A program made the position numbers and the translations under genes. Shown here in pieces: positions 5,742 to 13,328 of a DNA stretch of 30,850 nt. The first letter of the stretch is position 1; each line of letters begins with the position of its first letter. The notes under the pieces are model-generated. The model had not been told where the DNA came from and did no database searches. It saw nothing but the letters and a program-made list of their open reading frames with translations. Source of the stretch: a virus; the IMG/VR virus record IMGVR_UViG_3300037042_000209, positions 1-30,850 of that record; one strand, given 5' to 3'.

Positions 5742-5958
5742 GTTCTGCGACTACATCATGAGCCTGATTCGCGATAACCTATCGCAATTTTGTGTCTTGG
5801 TAGCTAATGATGCCGACGAGCATAAGATGCTGAGGGTTGTTACGCGAATGAAATACGATTTGAACGAGGACGGCTCGCTGTCCAGCACAAGAAAGATCAT
5901 GCACGTTACCGATAATTACGGTACTCGCTACCGCATAACCGTAGAGGTAGAACGATGA
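5734..5958 (+). CDS. hypothetical small protein
   Basis: A 74-residue protein. I placed the start at ATG 5734 because GGAGG (5723-5727) lies six bases upstream; ATG 5728 and the further upstream TTG are worse placed. A helix (LEFCDYIMSLIRDNLSQFCV) is followed by a probable three-strand sheet (MLRVVTRMKYDLN, STRKIMHVTD, YRITVEVER). No family recognised. The stop overlaps the next start as ATGA, which indicates a coupled operon. Confidence 0.65.
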   Translation: MLEFCDYIMSLIRDNLSQFCVLVANDADEHKMLRVVTRMKYDLNEDGSLSSTRKIMHVTDNYGTRYRITVEVER

Positions 5959-6149
5959 ATAAGTTCTTCAGGATCCTGACTTTTATCCACTTGGCTATGG
6001 TGGTGGTCTTTACCATTGTGATGCTGTACTTCCTGACCCACTACCAGCCGCCGCCTGAGCGCAGGCTGTGTGGCTTGGAGGAAATCAGCCCAGACATTAC
6101 CCAGAAGGAGCGCGAGCAGTGCAGGCAGATGAGGGGGCATAAGTTATGA
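5955..6149 (+). CDS. single-span membrane protein
   Basis: A 64-residue protein with a short basic N-terminus (MNKFFR), one hydrophobic helix at about 7-28 (ILTFIHLAMVVVFTIVMLYF), and a polar C-terminal part rich in P, E, R and Q with cysteines at 39 and 56. The probable topology is N-in with the C-terminus in the periplasm. There is no lipobox, so it is not an outer-membrane spanin. It lies in an early or middle operon of coupled genes. Function unknown; membrane-associated interference with the host is possible but unproven. Confidence 0.65.
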   Translation: MNKFFRILTFIHLAMVVVFTIVMLYFLTHYQPPPERRLCGLEEISPDITQKEREQCRQMRGHKL

Positions 6150-6361
6150 CAGAAGACTTTAATAAGTGGTGGAACGCTGACCAAGGTTATGACGGGGTTA
6201 CGAATCCTTACCGCTCTGACTCTGCCGTTTATTGGGCATGGGAAGGATGGCAAGCAGGAGTGGAAGCAGAGCGCAAAAAGTTTTGCTCAGATTTGGCGGC
6301 ACTGCATGATGTGTATAGCTTGCAAAGCGTTAGCAGTATCCGCGCAAGGGGGCAGGGATGA
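6146..6361 (+). CDS. conserved phage protein with AYWAWEGWQA-type motif
   Basis: A 71-residue protein. The segment FNKWWNADQGYDGVTNPY followed by VYWAWEGWQAGVEAERKK matches a very common small phage protein type (W-rich, with a YWAWEGWQA core). Its function is unknown. It overlaps both neighbours: the start is in the previous stop (TTATGAC), and its final codons plus stop form one copy of a 21-base repeated junction with the next gene. The tail RARGQG is identical to the tail of the next protein. Confidence 0.75.
   Translation: MTEDFNKWWNADQGYDGVTNPYRSDSAVYWAWEGWQAGVEAERKKFCSDLAALHDVYSLQSVSSIRARGQG
6341..6361 (+). repeat. 21-base direct repeat at a gene junction, copy 1
   Basis: The run beginning CGCGCAAGGGGGCAGGGAT is identical to 6526-6546. 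It encodes the RARGQG end of the upstream protein, provides a GGGGG/GGG Shine-Dalgarno-like stretch, and contains the ATGA stop-start overlap. Confidence 0.85.
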
Positions 6362-6546
6362 CTGTCATAGACCTTGCCACAAAGCGACAACCCGTCACTT
6401 ACACCTTAGTGATTACGCATCACTGGGATGGGCATTTTGAATTTACAGTGCTTGATGTTGCTGATGATGAGCGCAGTCAGGAGGCGGTTGGGTACGCATT
6501 AAAACAAGCAGCAGCGGCATGGGATCGCGCAAGGGGGCAGGGATGA
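6358..6546 (+). CDS. hypothetical small protein
   Basis: A 62-residue protein whose ATG (6358) overlaps the previous stop. A beta region (VTYTLVITHHWDGHFEFTVL) is followed by a helix (SQEAVGYALKQAAAAWDRAR). No family recognised. The C-terminal RARGQG duplicates that of the preceding gene because both gene ends share a 21-base repeat. Confidence 0.65.
   Translation: MTVIDLATKRQPVTYTLVITHHWDGHFEFTVLDVADDERSQEAVGYALKQAAAAWDRARGQG
6526..6546 (+). repeat. 21-base direct repeat at a gene junction, copy 2
   Basis: Identical to 6341-6361. It spans the end of one gene and the start of the next, again with the ATGA overlap. Confidence 0.85.
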
Positions 6547-6731
6547 AATGCGACAGATGTGGCGAAAAGAATCCGGCTGAGATACATACTTGTACACCGA
6601 AACGCAAGTGGCAAGGGCTGACGGATGAGGAGTACGAAGCAATGTCGGAACACTATGTGACCAACTGCTATTTCGACACCTTAAAATATGCCAGAGCCAT
6701 CGAAGCCAAGCTGAAAGAAAAGAATGCTTAA
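6543..6731 (+). CDS. small zinc-binding protein
   Basis: A 62-residue protein starting at ATG 6543 within the second copy of the junction repeat. It begins MKCDRCGEKNPAEIHTC, with C3/C6 and H15/C17 as likely zinc ligands. A helical part, LTDEEYEAMSEHY to KYARAIEAKLKEKNA, follows. The layout (short zinc knuckle plus helix) is typical of small early phage proteins of unknown function. A longer in-frame reading from 6519 would start inside the upstream gene and lacks its own ribosome site. Confidence 0.7.
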   Translation: MKCDRCGEKNPAEIHTCTPKRKWQGLTDEEYEAMSEHYVTNCYFDTLKYARAIEAKLKEKNA

Positions 6732-6960
6732 AAAACCAAGGCATGACACGCACTGGGAGGCTACAATCAACGGCTACCGAATTGGCGTGATGCGGGTTAT
6801 CAACAGCATCAACAAGGGCGAGGTGGAAGAGGAGGAGCTTGAGAAGCTAAACAATTTCGCCCAGTTCGCGCTTGCATTAATGGAAATATCCGGCTCAGAG
6901 AAGTGGGAACGAGCTAAGATGAATGCCGAGATGATGAACTACCTGAAAGAAAAGCCATGA
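6724..6960 (+). CDS. hypothetical small helical protein
   Basis: A 78-residue protein starting at ATG 6724, eight bases inside the previous gene. It has a basic start (MLKKPRHDTHW), a short strand (EATINGYRIGVMRVINSI) and two helices (VEEEELEKLNNFAQFALALM and KWERAKMNAEMMNYL). No known family. The stop overlaps the start of the next gene (ATGA), so translation is probably coupled. Confidence 0.65.
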   Translation: MLKKPRHDTHWEATINGYRIGVMRVINSINKGEVEEEELEKLNNFAQFALALMEISGSEKWERAKMNAEMMNYLKEKP

Positions 6961-7589
6961 GCTACGTCATTGCCTCGCTGCCGCCAATCAAATGCTTTGT
7001 CCGCAGGGAGTTCCTGTACAACCACGAGAAGGGGCATGGCGAGCTTGAGCCAGCGATCTGGGTGAGCATCAAAGCCCTGCGTGGTCAGGTGTTCCGTATA
7101 GAGTCTCTATTGCCCCGCTATGGCGCTTTGTACGACAAGCTACCCATACACGCCTATGTGTGGAAAGAAGGGCATGGTGACCTTCCTATCGATTTCCTAC
7201 AGCTATGGGACTGCATGGGCTACCGCTTTACTGTCCACGAGAAGATCGGCCTGCGGAACTTGGGCGTGAAATTCTTGGGCAAGGACAAACAATGGCATCA
7301 TGGCAACTACTTGTTTACGGTGGACTTCTGCGCTGATGGCATGGAGGTGGACACTGGATTCACTGAGCAGGCTGAGGAGCATAAGAGCTTCAATTTCATT
7401 AAGCTGGAGAACGGGCAGTTTGCCACGCAGCCGAACAACCGTTGCTTGTGGTATGACCAGAGCCTTGTGCCGAGTAAGGTAAAGTTCCCCGACTTCCAAG
7501 CGGCGAGGGATTTCTACACGGTTGACGGGTCGAGGAAGTGGGCTGCGGGCGGTGATTGGTTCTACAATATTGAAGAAAAAATCGACTAA
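6957..7589 (+). CDS. conserved phage protein of unknown function (210 residues)
   Basis: A globular protein starting MSYVIASLPPIKCFVRREFL and containing KGHGELEPAIWVSIKALRG, GALYDKLPIHAYVW and LQLWDCMGYRF. Later it has QWHHGNYLFTVDF, EEHKSFNFIKLENGQFATQP and NNRCLWYDQSLVP. I recognise this set of motifs from a widespread but unnamed protein of environmental phages. The many H, W and acidic residues could form a metal site, but no known catalytic motif is evident. It is the last gene of the coupled operon from 5610 and is followed by the 450-base non-coding region. Confidence 0.8.
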   Translation: MSYVIASLPPIKCFVRREFLYNHEKGHGELEPAIWVSIKALRGQVFRIESLLPRYGALYDKLPIHAYVWKEGHGDLPIDFLQLWDCMGYRFTVHEKIGLRNLGVKFLGKDKQWHHGNYLFTVDFCADGMEVDTGFTEQAEEHKSFNFIKLENGQFATQPNNRCLWYDQSLVPSKVKFPDFQAARDFYTVDGSRKWAAGGDWFYNIEEKID

Positions 7590-7600
7590 TTACAGCCTGT

Positions 7601-7622
7601 TTGTCAAATACTGAGTTACAAT
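7601..7622 (+). promoter_or_regulatory. possible promoter for the structured RNA region
   Basis: TACAAT (7617-7622) matches the -10 consensus at five of six positions and lies five bases before the first helix at 7628, so +1 would fall at the base of that helix. TTGTCA (7601-7606) is present but only ten bases upstream, too close for a normal -35. The call rests on the -10 and on the positional match to the cassette promoters. Confidence 0.4.
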
Positions 7623-7627
7623 TATTC

Positions 7628-8027
7628 GGTTGTCGCGGGCGAGAGCAGTACGAAGCTACCCGGGTGGATGACTGTAGACGCGACAACCAACACGCATGGG
7701 TATTGGAGCCTGAGTCCGCAAGACTTGGTAGGCTCGCCAAATGAGAGCCAGCAGTCCTAGGAAACTCTGGATGAGGCGAGCTAGATAGCCAGTACCCAGC
7801 CGTGTTGGTGTTGCTTGGTATTAACTTAGCCATCGGACTATAGACCCCGAGAGAAGCCGCACCAACAACCAAGACGCATGAGGATTGGGAGATGCACCTC
7901 AAGCTATGCTCCAGTTTACCCTTGTGGACTAACTGGGTACTAGTCCTCAGCCGTGTTGGTTTGAATGCGCTTGTGGGTAATGACCGGAGGGCAACCGTTC
8001 GGGGCTAAGAGCCAACAACCAAAACAT
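7628..8027 (+). ncRNA. candidate tandem structured non-coding RNA or structured leader
   Basis: No credible gene covers 7590-8039. Clear helices are visible. Helix a: GGTTGTCGCG (7628-7637) with CGCGACAACC (7679-7688), ten perfect pairs. Unit A: ACCAACACG (7686-7694) with CGTGTTGGT (7801-7809), internal loop CAT/AGC, then GGGTATTGG (7698-7706) with CCAGTACCC (7789-7797). Unit B: ACCAAGACG (7868-7876) with CGTGTTGGT (7952-7960), the same CAT/AGC loop, then GAGGATTGG (7880-7888) with CTAGTCCTC (7940-7948). Between units, GTTGGTG (7804-7810) can instead pair with CACCAAC (7860-7866). Three ACAACCAA repeats occur at 7683, 7865 and 8015. The region could be a free RNA or the leader of the gene at 8040. 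I match it to no known RNA class. Confidence 0.6.
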
Positions 8028-8039
8028 AAGGAGATTGCC

Positions 8040-8285
8040 ATGAGCGGCAAACTGAAGGCGAACTACCAGACAGGCGAAGGGCGGGTACTCCTGCCATTTG
8101 AGTTCCACGACGCTGATGCCAAAATCCGTGAGGCTTTGCTCAAGGACTGGATCAACGGTCTGATCGACGAACTGAATCTATGCATGATCCCAGCGAAGCC
8201 GCAGGAAGATGTTGCGGAACTGGAAGACATCCCGCTGCCCCCGCACGATAAAATTACACAGACGCAAGTAGAGGCCGATAAGTGA
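8040..8285 (+). CDS. hypothetical protein upstream of terminase
   Basis: An 81-residue protein. The start is ATG 8040, because AAGGAG (8028-8033) is six bases upstream; longer in-frame readings run into the structured RNA region. The core FEFHDADAKIREALLKDWIN followed by a helix and an acidic, proline-rich tail (EDVAELEDIPLPPHDK) suggests a small helical protein. No family recognised. It overlaps the next gene (GTGA) and begins the packaging region. Confidence 0.65.
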   Translation: MSGKLKANYQTGEGRVLLPFEFHDADAKIREALLKDWINGLIDELNLCMIPAKPQEDVAELEDIPLPPHDKITQTQVEADK

Positions 8286-8503
8286 TTATCAACGAGACCG
8301 CAATATCCCAGATTGGGATCATCTACCATCTAAGGGTAGGCGAAGGCCGCTTTGAGGTGATAACCGGAATCAACTTCAAGGCAGGGATGCAGGACGAGTT
8401 GATCGCTGAAGACGGTAAGACAGTTGCCCAGATGCGCCGAGAGGATCTGCATCAGAAGCTGGACGCATGGCTAGATAGCGAATTAGTTGAAGATGCCTTA
8501 TAG
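8282..8503 (+). CDS. hypothetical small protein
   Basis: A 73-residue protein starting at GTG 8282 in the stop codon of the preceding gene. Beta-rich N-terminal half (SQIGIIYHLRVGEGRFEVIT), helical C-terminal half (MRREDLHQKLDAWLDSELVE). No family recognised. It lies directly upstream of the small terminase gene with a 29-base gap. Confidence 0.6.
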   Translation: MIINETAISQIGIIYHLRVGEGRFEVITGINFKAGMQDELIAEDGKTVAQMRREDLHQKLDAWLDSELVEDAL

Positions 8504-8532
8504 TTCTGGCAAACAAACTACCGGAGACTGAT

Positions 8533-9057
8533 ATGTCCGAGCCATCCGACGATATTGCGCCAAAGCAAGACAAACCCCGAAAGAAGATGGGGCGACCATC
8601 CAAATACGCACCAGAGATAGCCGCAGAGATATGCGAGAGACTAAGTGACGGAGAGCCATTAAGACAGATATGCCGTGATGAGCATATGCCAGCGTGGACG
8701 AGTATCTATGCTTGGGCTGCTGCCGATAAGGAACTATCTGAACGCATCGCGCAGGCGCGAGAGCAAGGCTACGACGCTATCGCCGAGGATCTGCTCCAGA
8801 TCGCTGACACGCCGCTGATAGGCGAGGAGGAGACGAGTAGTAATAATGGCCTGACGATTACCCGCAAGGATATGCTGGGTCACAGAAAGCTTCAGATCGA
8901 GACGCGCTTGAAGCTGTTGGCTAAGTGGAACCCCAAGAAGTACGGCGACCGCCAGATCGTTGCTGGTGATGCTGATAACCCGTTGACCGTGACACCAGAG
9001 GCATCGTTCTTCAAAGACCTGTTGACCAAGATGGAGCAGGCTGGGAGGGGTAAGTGA
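8533..9057 (+). CDS. terminase small subunit, Sf6 type
   Basis: This 174-residue protein resembles the Sf6-type small terminase that recognises phage DNA and feeds it to the large subunit. The N-terminal DNA-binding domain shows GRPSKYAPEIAAEICERLSD (20-39), then EPLRQICRDEHMPAWTSIYA (41-60), a helix-turn-helix with the usual P-A-W-T-SIYAW recognition helix. The middle has the oligomerisation helices (HRKLQIETRLKLLAKWNPKK) ending in the typical KKYGDR. ATG 8533 has GGAG at 8523-8526. It is separated from the large subunit by one small gene. Family call is firm. Confidence 0.9.
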   Translation: MSEPSDDIAPKQDKPRKKMGRPSKYAPEIAAEICERLSDGEPLRQICRDEHMPAWTSIYAWAAADKELSERIAQAREQGYDAIAEDLLQIADTPLIGEEETSSNNGLTITRKDMLGHRKLQIETRLKLLAKWNPKKYGDRQIVAGDADNPLTVTPEASFFKDLLTKMEQAGRGK

Positions 9058-9338
9058 CGGACGAGAAGATAGTCAGCCTATGGCTCAACTCTAACCATTG
9101 GGACATCACAGGCTTTAGCCGGACGATTGCTGACCTCCGCAGCTTCACCAGTACGGTAGTCAAGGCTGACCGTGAGGACGTTGCCCTGTTGGTTGAGCAG
9201 ATGGGCATCGAGGGCTACGGTACGCTGGCTATCGCTGCCGCCATCCGGTCAGGTGAGACCCCAAAGCCGGTGGAGACATCGTCGCCCGCCGAGAGCCGTC
9301 GCAAGGCGAACAGCCCTTGGACTGAGCCGGGATACTAA
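9054..9338 (+). CDS. small protein between terminase subunits
   Basis: A 94-residue protein starting at GTG 9054, overlapping the small terminase stop (GTGA), with a strong GGGAGGGG site at 9043-9050. A helical body (DLRSFTSTVVKADREDVALL, then YGTLAIAAAIRSGE) is followed by a disordered basic tail (ESRRKANSPWTEPGY). No known family. Its place between the subunits and the one-base overlap with the large subunit suggest a packaging accessory, by context only. Confidence 0.65.
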   Translation: MTDEKIVSLWLNSNHWDITGFSRTIADLRSFTSTVVKADREDVALLVEQMGIEGYGTLAIAAAIRSGETPKPVETSSPAESRRKANSPWTEPGY

Positions 9339-10804
9339 TGACTGACCTGAGCATCCTGAGTGACCCGGCAATTGTCGAGAAGTTCTCGATGCTGCCCCGT
9401 CCCCAGCAGGTTGCTTACAAGTGGCGCATGGAGTGGCTGGCAAAGGCTCACGCGCACCAGATCTTGCCGCCGGACGAGTGGTGGGCGATCTGGCTGCTGC
9501 TTGCAGGCCGTGGAGCCGGTAAGACCCGCGCCGCAGCCGAGCAGCTTGGCTGGTGGGCATGGACAGAGCCGAACACCCGCTGGCTGGTTGCCGCGCCGAC
9601 AAGCTCTGACGTATCGTCAGTCTGCTTTGAGGGTGAGTCCGGCCTCCTCAACGTGATCCCAGCGGATCTGATTTCAGACTACAAATCACAGAAGCAGGAG
9701 ATATACCTGATCAATGGATCGATGATTAAGGGCATCCCTGCATCCGAGCCTGAGCGGTTCCGAGGCCCACAGTTCCACGGCGGCTGGTTCGACGAGCTAG
9801 CAGCTTGGGACTACCTGCAAGAAGCGTGGGACATGATCCAGTTCGGTATGCGACTTGGCACAAGGGTGCGACAGATCGCCTCGACCACCCCGAAGCCCAA
9901 GGAATTGATCAAGCAGTTGATCAAGCAGGAGGGCAAGGACGTTGTCATCACCCGCGCCTCGACCTACGCCAACCTCGACAACCTCGCGCCCCAGTTCAAG
10001 GAGCAGATCCTCAAGTATGAGGGGACGAAACTCGGCAGGCAGGAGATTTACGCCGAGGTGATCAACCCTGAAGAGGACGGCATCATCAAGCGTAGCTGGA
10101 TCAAGGTATGGAAGGCTGACAAGCCGCTGCCTGAGTTTGAGTACATCATCATGAGCCTTGACACGGCGTTCACCGAGAAGACCGCAGACACCAAGGGCGA
10201 CCCCGACCCGAGCGCCTGCTCAGTCTGGGGCTATTTCAAGTATGACAAGAAGCCTGCCATCATCCTGCTTGACTGCTGGGAAGAGCATCTTGGCCTGCCT
10301 GACCTGATCACGAGGGTGAAGCAGGAGATGAACGTCCAGTACGGTCAGGGCGACATGAAGCCGGTGATCGCGCCGCTGGTTGGCCCCAAGTCATCCTATC
10401 TGGTCGGACGTAAGCCTGATCTGGTTTTGATCGAGGACAAGGGGTCAGGTATCAGCCTGCGCCAGATGCTGGCTCGTGAAGAGATCCTTGCTTACCCGTA
10501 CAATCCCGGTCGTGCTGACAAGCTTGCGCGACTGCATATGGTGTCGCACATATTTGCACATGGGTATGTTTGGGTGGTAGAGTCCGAGAAGCGACCGGGT
10601 CAGATCAAGACTTGGGCGGAGCCGCTTGTCTCGCAGCTTTGCAGCTTTACGGGTGAGAAGTCGATCAAGCACGATGACTTGATGGACTCGACTACGCAAG
10701 CGATCCGCTTCCTGAGCGACAAGAATATGCTGGCAATGACGGTTACGCAACCAGAGCCGTTGCCAAAGAGACAGAAGCAGTACACGAACCCCTATGCGAT
10801 TTAA
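9338..10804 (+). CDS. terminase large subunit (packaging ATPase and nuclease)
   Basis: This 488-residue protein drives DNA into the prohead and cuts it. In the ATPase domain, LLLAGRGAGKTRAAAEQL contains Walker A (55-63), Walker B with the catalytic acid is GGWFDELAAW (D152/E153), and the coupling motif is STTPKP (181-186). The C-terminal RNase H-like nuclease has its three acidic sites: MSLDTAF (D274), LVLIEDKGSG (E365/D366) and KHDDLMDS (D445/D446). Length and motif spacing fit the Terminase_6 type. It starts one base before the end of the previous stop (TAATG). The portal follows after nine bases, the canonical order. Confidence 0.96.
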   Translation: MTDLSILSDPAIVEKFSMLPRPQQVAYKWRMEWLAKAHAHQILPPDEWWAIWLLLAGRGAGKTRAAAEQLGWWAWTEPNTRWLVAAPTSSDVSSVCFEGESGLLNVIPADLISDYKSQKQEIYLINGSMIKGIPASEPERFRGPQFHGGWFDELAAWDYLQEAWDMIQFGMRLGTRVRQIASTTPKPKELIKQLIKQEGKDVVITRASTYANLDNLAPQFKEQILKYEGTKLGRQEIYAEVINPEEDGIIKRSWIKVWKADKPLPEFEYIIMSLDTAFTEKTADTKGDPDPSACSVWGYFKYDKKPAIILLDCWEEHLGLPDLITRVKQEMNVQYGQGDMKPVIAPLVGPKSSYLVGRKPDLVLIEDKGSGISLRQMLAREEILAYPYNPGRADKLARLHMVSHIFAHGYVWVVESEKRPGQIKTWAEPLVSQLCSFTGEKSIKHDDLMDSTTQAIRFLSDKNMLAMTVTQPEPLPKRQKQYTNPYAI

Positions 10805-10813
10805 GAGAGTGCT

Positions 10814-13318
10814 ATGGCTGATCCGATGAGTCCAGATGACGAAGCAGAAGACCCAGCGGGTCAGATGTTTCCGGTTGACGAAGATCCTGATGTGATCGAT
10901 ATGCCTGATGGCGGAGCGATAGTTCGCGTTGATGACAGTCCATCGATAGGCGACTCTGAGTTCTACGACAACCTTGCCGAGACGATGCCAGAGTCTGAAC
11001 TGGCTGCGATTGGCTCTGAGCTATCGGATCTGGTCGAGAAGGATAAGGAGTCACGCAAGAAGCGCGACGAGCAGTACGAAGAGGGTATCCGACGCACTGG
11101 TCTGGGTGATGACGCTCCCGGTGGCGCTAACTTCGTTGGTGCAAGTAAGGTCGTGCATCCGATGCTGACTGAGGCTTGCGTTGACTTCTCAAGCCGTGTG
11201 ATCAAGGAGATCTTCCCGCCCGGTGGCCCCGCCAAAGAGAAGGTCATCGGCAAGATGACGAGACAGAAGTACGAGAAGGCGCAGCGCCTGACCAACTTCA
11301 TGAACTGGCAGATGACTAAGCAGATGCCTGACTTCAGGGCAGAGCTTGAGCAGATGGCGACCCAGATGCCGCTCGGTGGTGTCCAGTACCTGAAGATCAC
11401 ATGGGATGCCAAGCGCAAGCGCCCGAACCCGACATTCGTCTCAGTCGATGATGTCTACCTGCCCTACGCCGCAACCAACTTCTACACCGCTGAACGTAAG
11501 ACCCACGTTCAATACATCACAAGGCTTGAGTACCAGCGCAGAGTCCAGAGCGGTATGTACCGTGATGTTGACCTAGTTGATGCCTCGCTGATCCCTGACC
11601 AATCTAAGGCGGAGCAGGCTAACGACAAGATCGAGGGTCGTAGTGGCGGCTCATACAACCCTGACGGGCTGCGGACGATCTTTGAGGTGGCTTGCTTCTA
11701 TGAGGTTGAAGACGAGATTCTGCCGTACATCATCACCATTGATAAATCCACTAAGCAGGTTCTGGCGATCTACCGTAACTGGGAAGAGGAAGACGAGCAG
11801 CAGGAAGAGATGATCTGGATGGTCGAGTTCCCGTTCTTGCCTTGGCGTGGAGCGTACCCGATTGGCCTGACGCACATGATCGGTGGCCTGTCGGCTGCGG
11901 CTACTGGCGCACTGCGAGCATTGCTTGACGCTGGTCACATCAACAACTTCCCCGGCCTCTTGAAGCTCAAGGGTGGCTCCGGTGGTCAGACCGACCGCAT
12001 TGACCCGACTGAGGTGCATGAGATCGAGGGCAGCTTTGGTCAGGATGACATCCGCAAGGTCATGATGCCGATGCCGTTCAACCCGCCTAGTCAGGTGCTG
12101 TTCACCCTGCTCGGCTTCCTTGTTGACTCGGCTAAGGGCGTGGTTCGTACCACGTTCGAGGATCTAGCAGACACCAATAACAACGTCCCAGTCGGCACGA
12201 CGCTCGCTCGCATGGAGCAGGGCATGGTCGTGTTCAGTTCGATCCACGCTCGCGTCCACTCAGCAATGGCTCGCTTGCTGGATGTCCTGTACCGGATTAA
12301 CCGGATGTACATGGACGAGCAGGACATCATTGACGAGACCGGCGAGCTATTGGCTTATCGCAAGGACTTTGAAGGCCCACTCGACGTTATACCAATCAGT
12401 GATCCGAACATCTACTCCGAGACCCAGCGGTTCGCGCAGGTTCAGGCGGTCATGCAGCGGTCGGATACGCACCCGCAGCTTTATGATCTGCGTAAGGTCG
12501 AGGAGATGTTCTTAAAGCAACTGAAGATCCCTGATGGGGACTCGTTGCTGATACCGAAGCCTGAAGTGCAGGAGATGAACGCTGTCAATGAGAACTTGGC
12601 TGCGACAATGGCTCGCCCAGTGGCTGCGTACCCTGAGCAGGATCACCTCGCTCACTTGCAGGCTCACCTTGACTTCCTCCAATCGCCTGTACTTGGGCAT
12701 AGCCGTATCGCTGCCCCGACTGCAATGCCGATCCTGCTGGATCATATCCGCGAGCATATGGTGCTTTGGTACGTTTCTCATTCGGTTTCGGTAGCATCAG
12801 AGGCCGCTGGCGTAGACATTTCGGGTATGTTCAAGGATCTATCGAAGGAAGAGCGCAAGGATTACGACAAGATGCTGGCTGCTGCAAGCCAGTCGGTCGT
12901 GAAAGAGGCAAACGAGGTGCTGAAAGCCATCCCGCCGATCTTGGAGGAGTGCATCCAGTACCTGCAATCGATCCAGCCGCCTACGCAAGACCCTGCCAAG
13001 GAAGCAGCGGCAGCAGAGACGCAGCGTCGTGCAGCGGCAGACCAACAGAAGGCGCAACTGGAAGCCCAGAAGATGCAAGCGCAGCAGGCAGAGAACGCTC
13101 AAGAAATCCAAGCGAAGATACAAGAGTTGCAAGTCCGACTCCAAGAGGCGAAAATGCGCGAAGATCGTGAGGATATGCGTACCCAGATGGAGGTCGCAGC
13201 CCGCATGAAGATGAACACAGACGATAACGACACCGCCAAGCGTCTTGCGGCACTGGAAATTGCGTCTGGCAATAAGGTTGCTGTGTCTACTGGCACTGGC
13301 ATCAACCCTAACCCGTAA
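10814..13318 (+). CDS. portal protein, SU10-like
   Basis: An 834-residue portal that would form the dodecameric DNA channel at one capsid vertex. Recognisable parts include GANFVGASKVVHPMLTEACV, FPPGGPAKEKVIG and MPLGGVQYLKITWD. Later motifs are FPFLPWRGAYPIGLTHMIGG and the wing and crown segments. The C-terminal 110 residues are a Q-, A- and K-rich coiled coil (for example KAQLEAQKMQAQQAENAQEI), corresponding to a barrel or tail extension. The acidic N-terminus (about 1-60) is probably disordered. I assign the SU10-like portal family from motif memory. Podovirus-type portals of this class are usually long, in line with the size here. Confidence 0.9.
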   Translation: MADPMSPDDEAEDPAGQMFPVDEDPDVIDMPDGGAIVRVDDSPSIGDSEFYDNLAETMPESELAAIGSELSDLVEKDKESRKKRDEQYEEGIRRTGLGDDAPGGANFVGASKVVHPMLTEACVDFSSRVIKEIFPPGGPAKEKVIGKMTRQKYEKAQRLTNFMNWQMTKQMPDFRAELEQMATQMPLGGVQYLKITWDAKRKRPNPTFVSVDDVYLPYAATNFYTAERKTHVQYITRLEYQRRVQSGMYRDVDLVDASLIPDQSKAEQANDKIEGRSGGSYNPDGLRTIFEVACFYEVEDEILPYIITIDKSTKQVLAIYRNWEEEDEQQEEMIWMVEFPFLPWRGAYPIGLTHMIGGLSAAATGALRALLDAGHINNFPGLLKLKGGSGGQTDRIDPTEVHEIEGSFGQDDIRKVMMPMPFNPPSQVLFTLLGFLVDSAKGVVRTTFEDLADTNNNVPVGTTLARMEQGMVVFSSIHARVHSAMARLLDVLYRINRMYMDEQDIIDETGELLAYRKDFEGPLDVIPISDPNIYSETQRFAQVQAVMQRSDTHPQLYDLRKVEEMFLKQLKIPDGDSLLIPKPEVQEMNAVNENLAATMARPVAAYPEQDHLAHLQAHLDFLQSPVLGHSRIAAPTAMPILLDHIREHMVLWYVSHSVSVASEAAGVDISGMFKDLSKEERKDYDKMLAAASQSVVKEANEVLKAIPPILEECIQYLQSIQPPTQDPAKEAAAAETQRRAAADQQKAQLEAQKMQAQQAENAQEIQAKIQELQVRLQEAKMREDREDMRTQMEVAARMKMNTDDNDTAKRLAALEIASGNKVAVSTGTGINPNP

Positions 13319-13328
13319 GGAGAGCGAC

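Noticed and set aside
7628-7688. A tRNA or tRNA-like gene in the non-coding region
   Set aside because: The stems are not in cloverleaf order, there is no T-loop (TTCRA) sequence, and helix lengths do not match a seven-pair acceptor.
7696-7713. ATG codons within the GCATG repeats as tiny genes
   Set aside because: The first frame gives only five codons and the second 21. Neither has a ribosome site, and the bases are part of the CAT/AGC internal loop.
7399-7902. A 167-codon open frame on the opposite strand covering the non-coding region
   Set aside because: It runs antisense across the conserved 210-residue gene and the structured region; composition is unlike a protein and no ribosome site or neighbour supports it.
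12766-13170. 134-codon frame and opposite-strand frames over the portal C-terminus
   Set aside because: They arise from the repetitive Q/A/K coiled-coil codons of the portal gene and have low-complexity translations.
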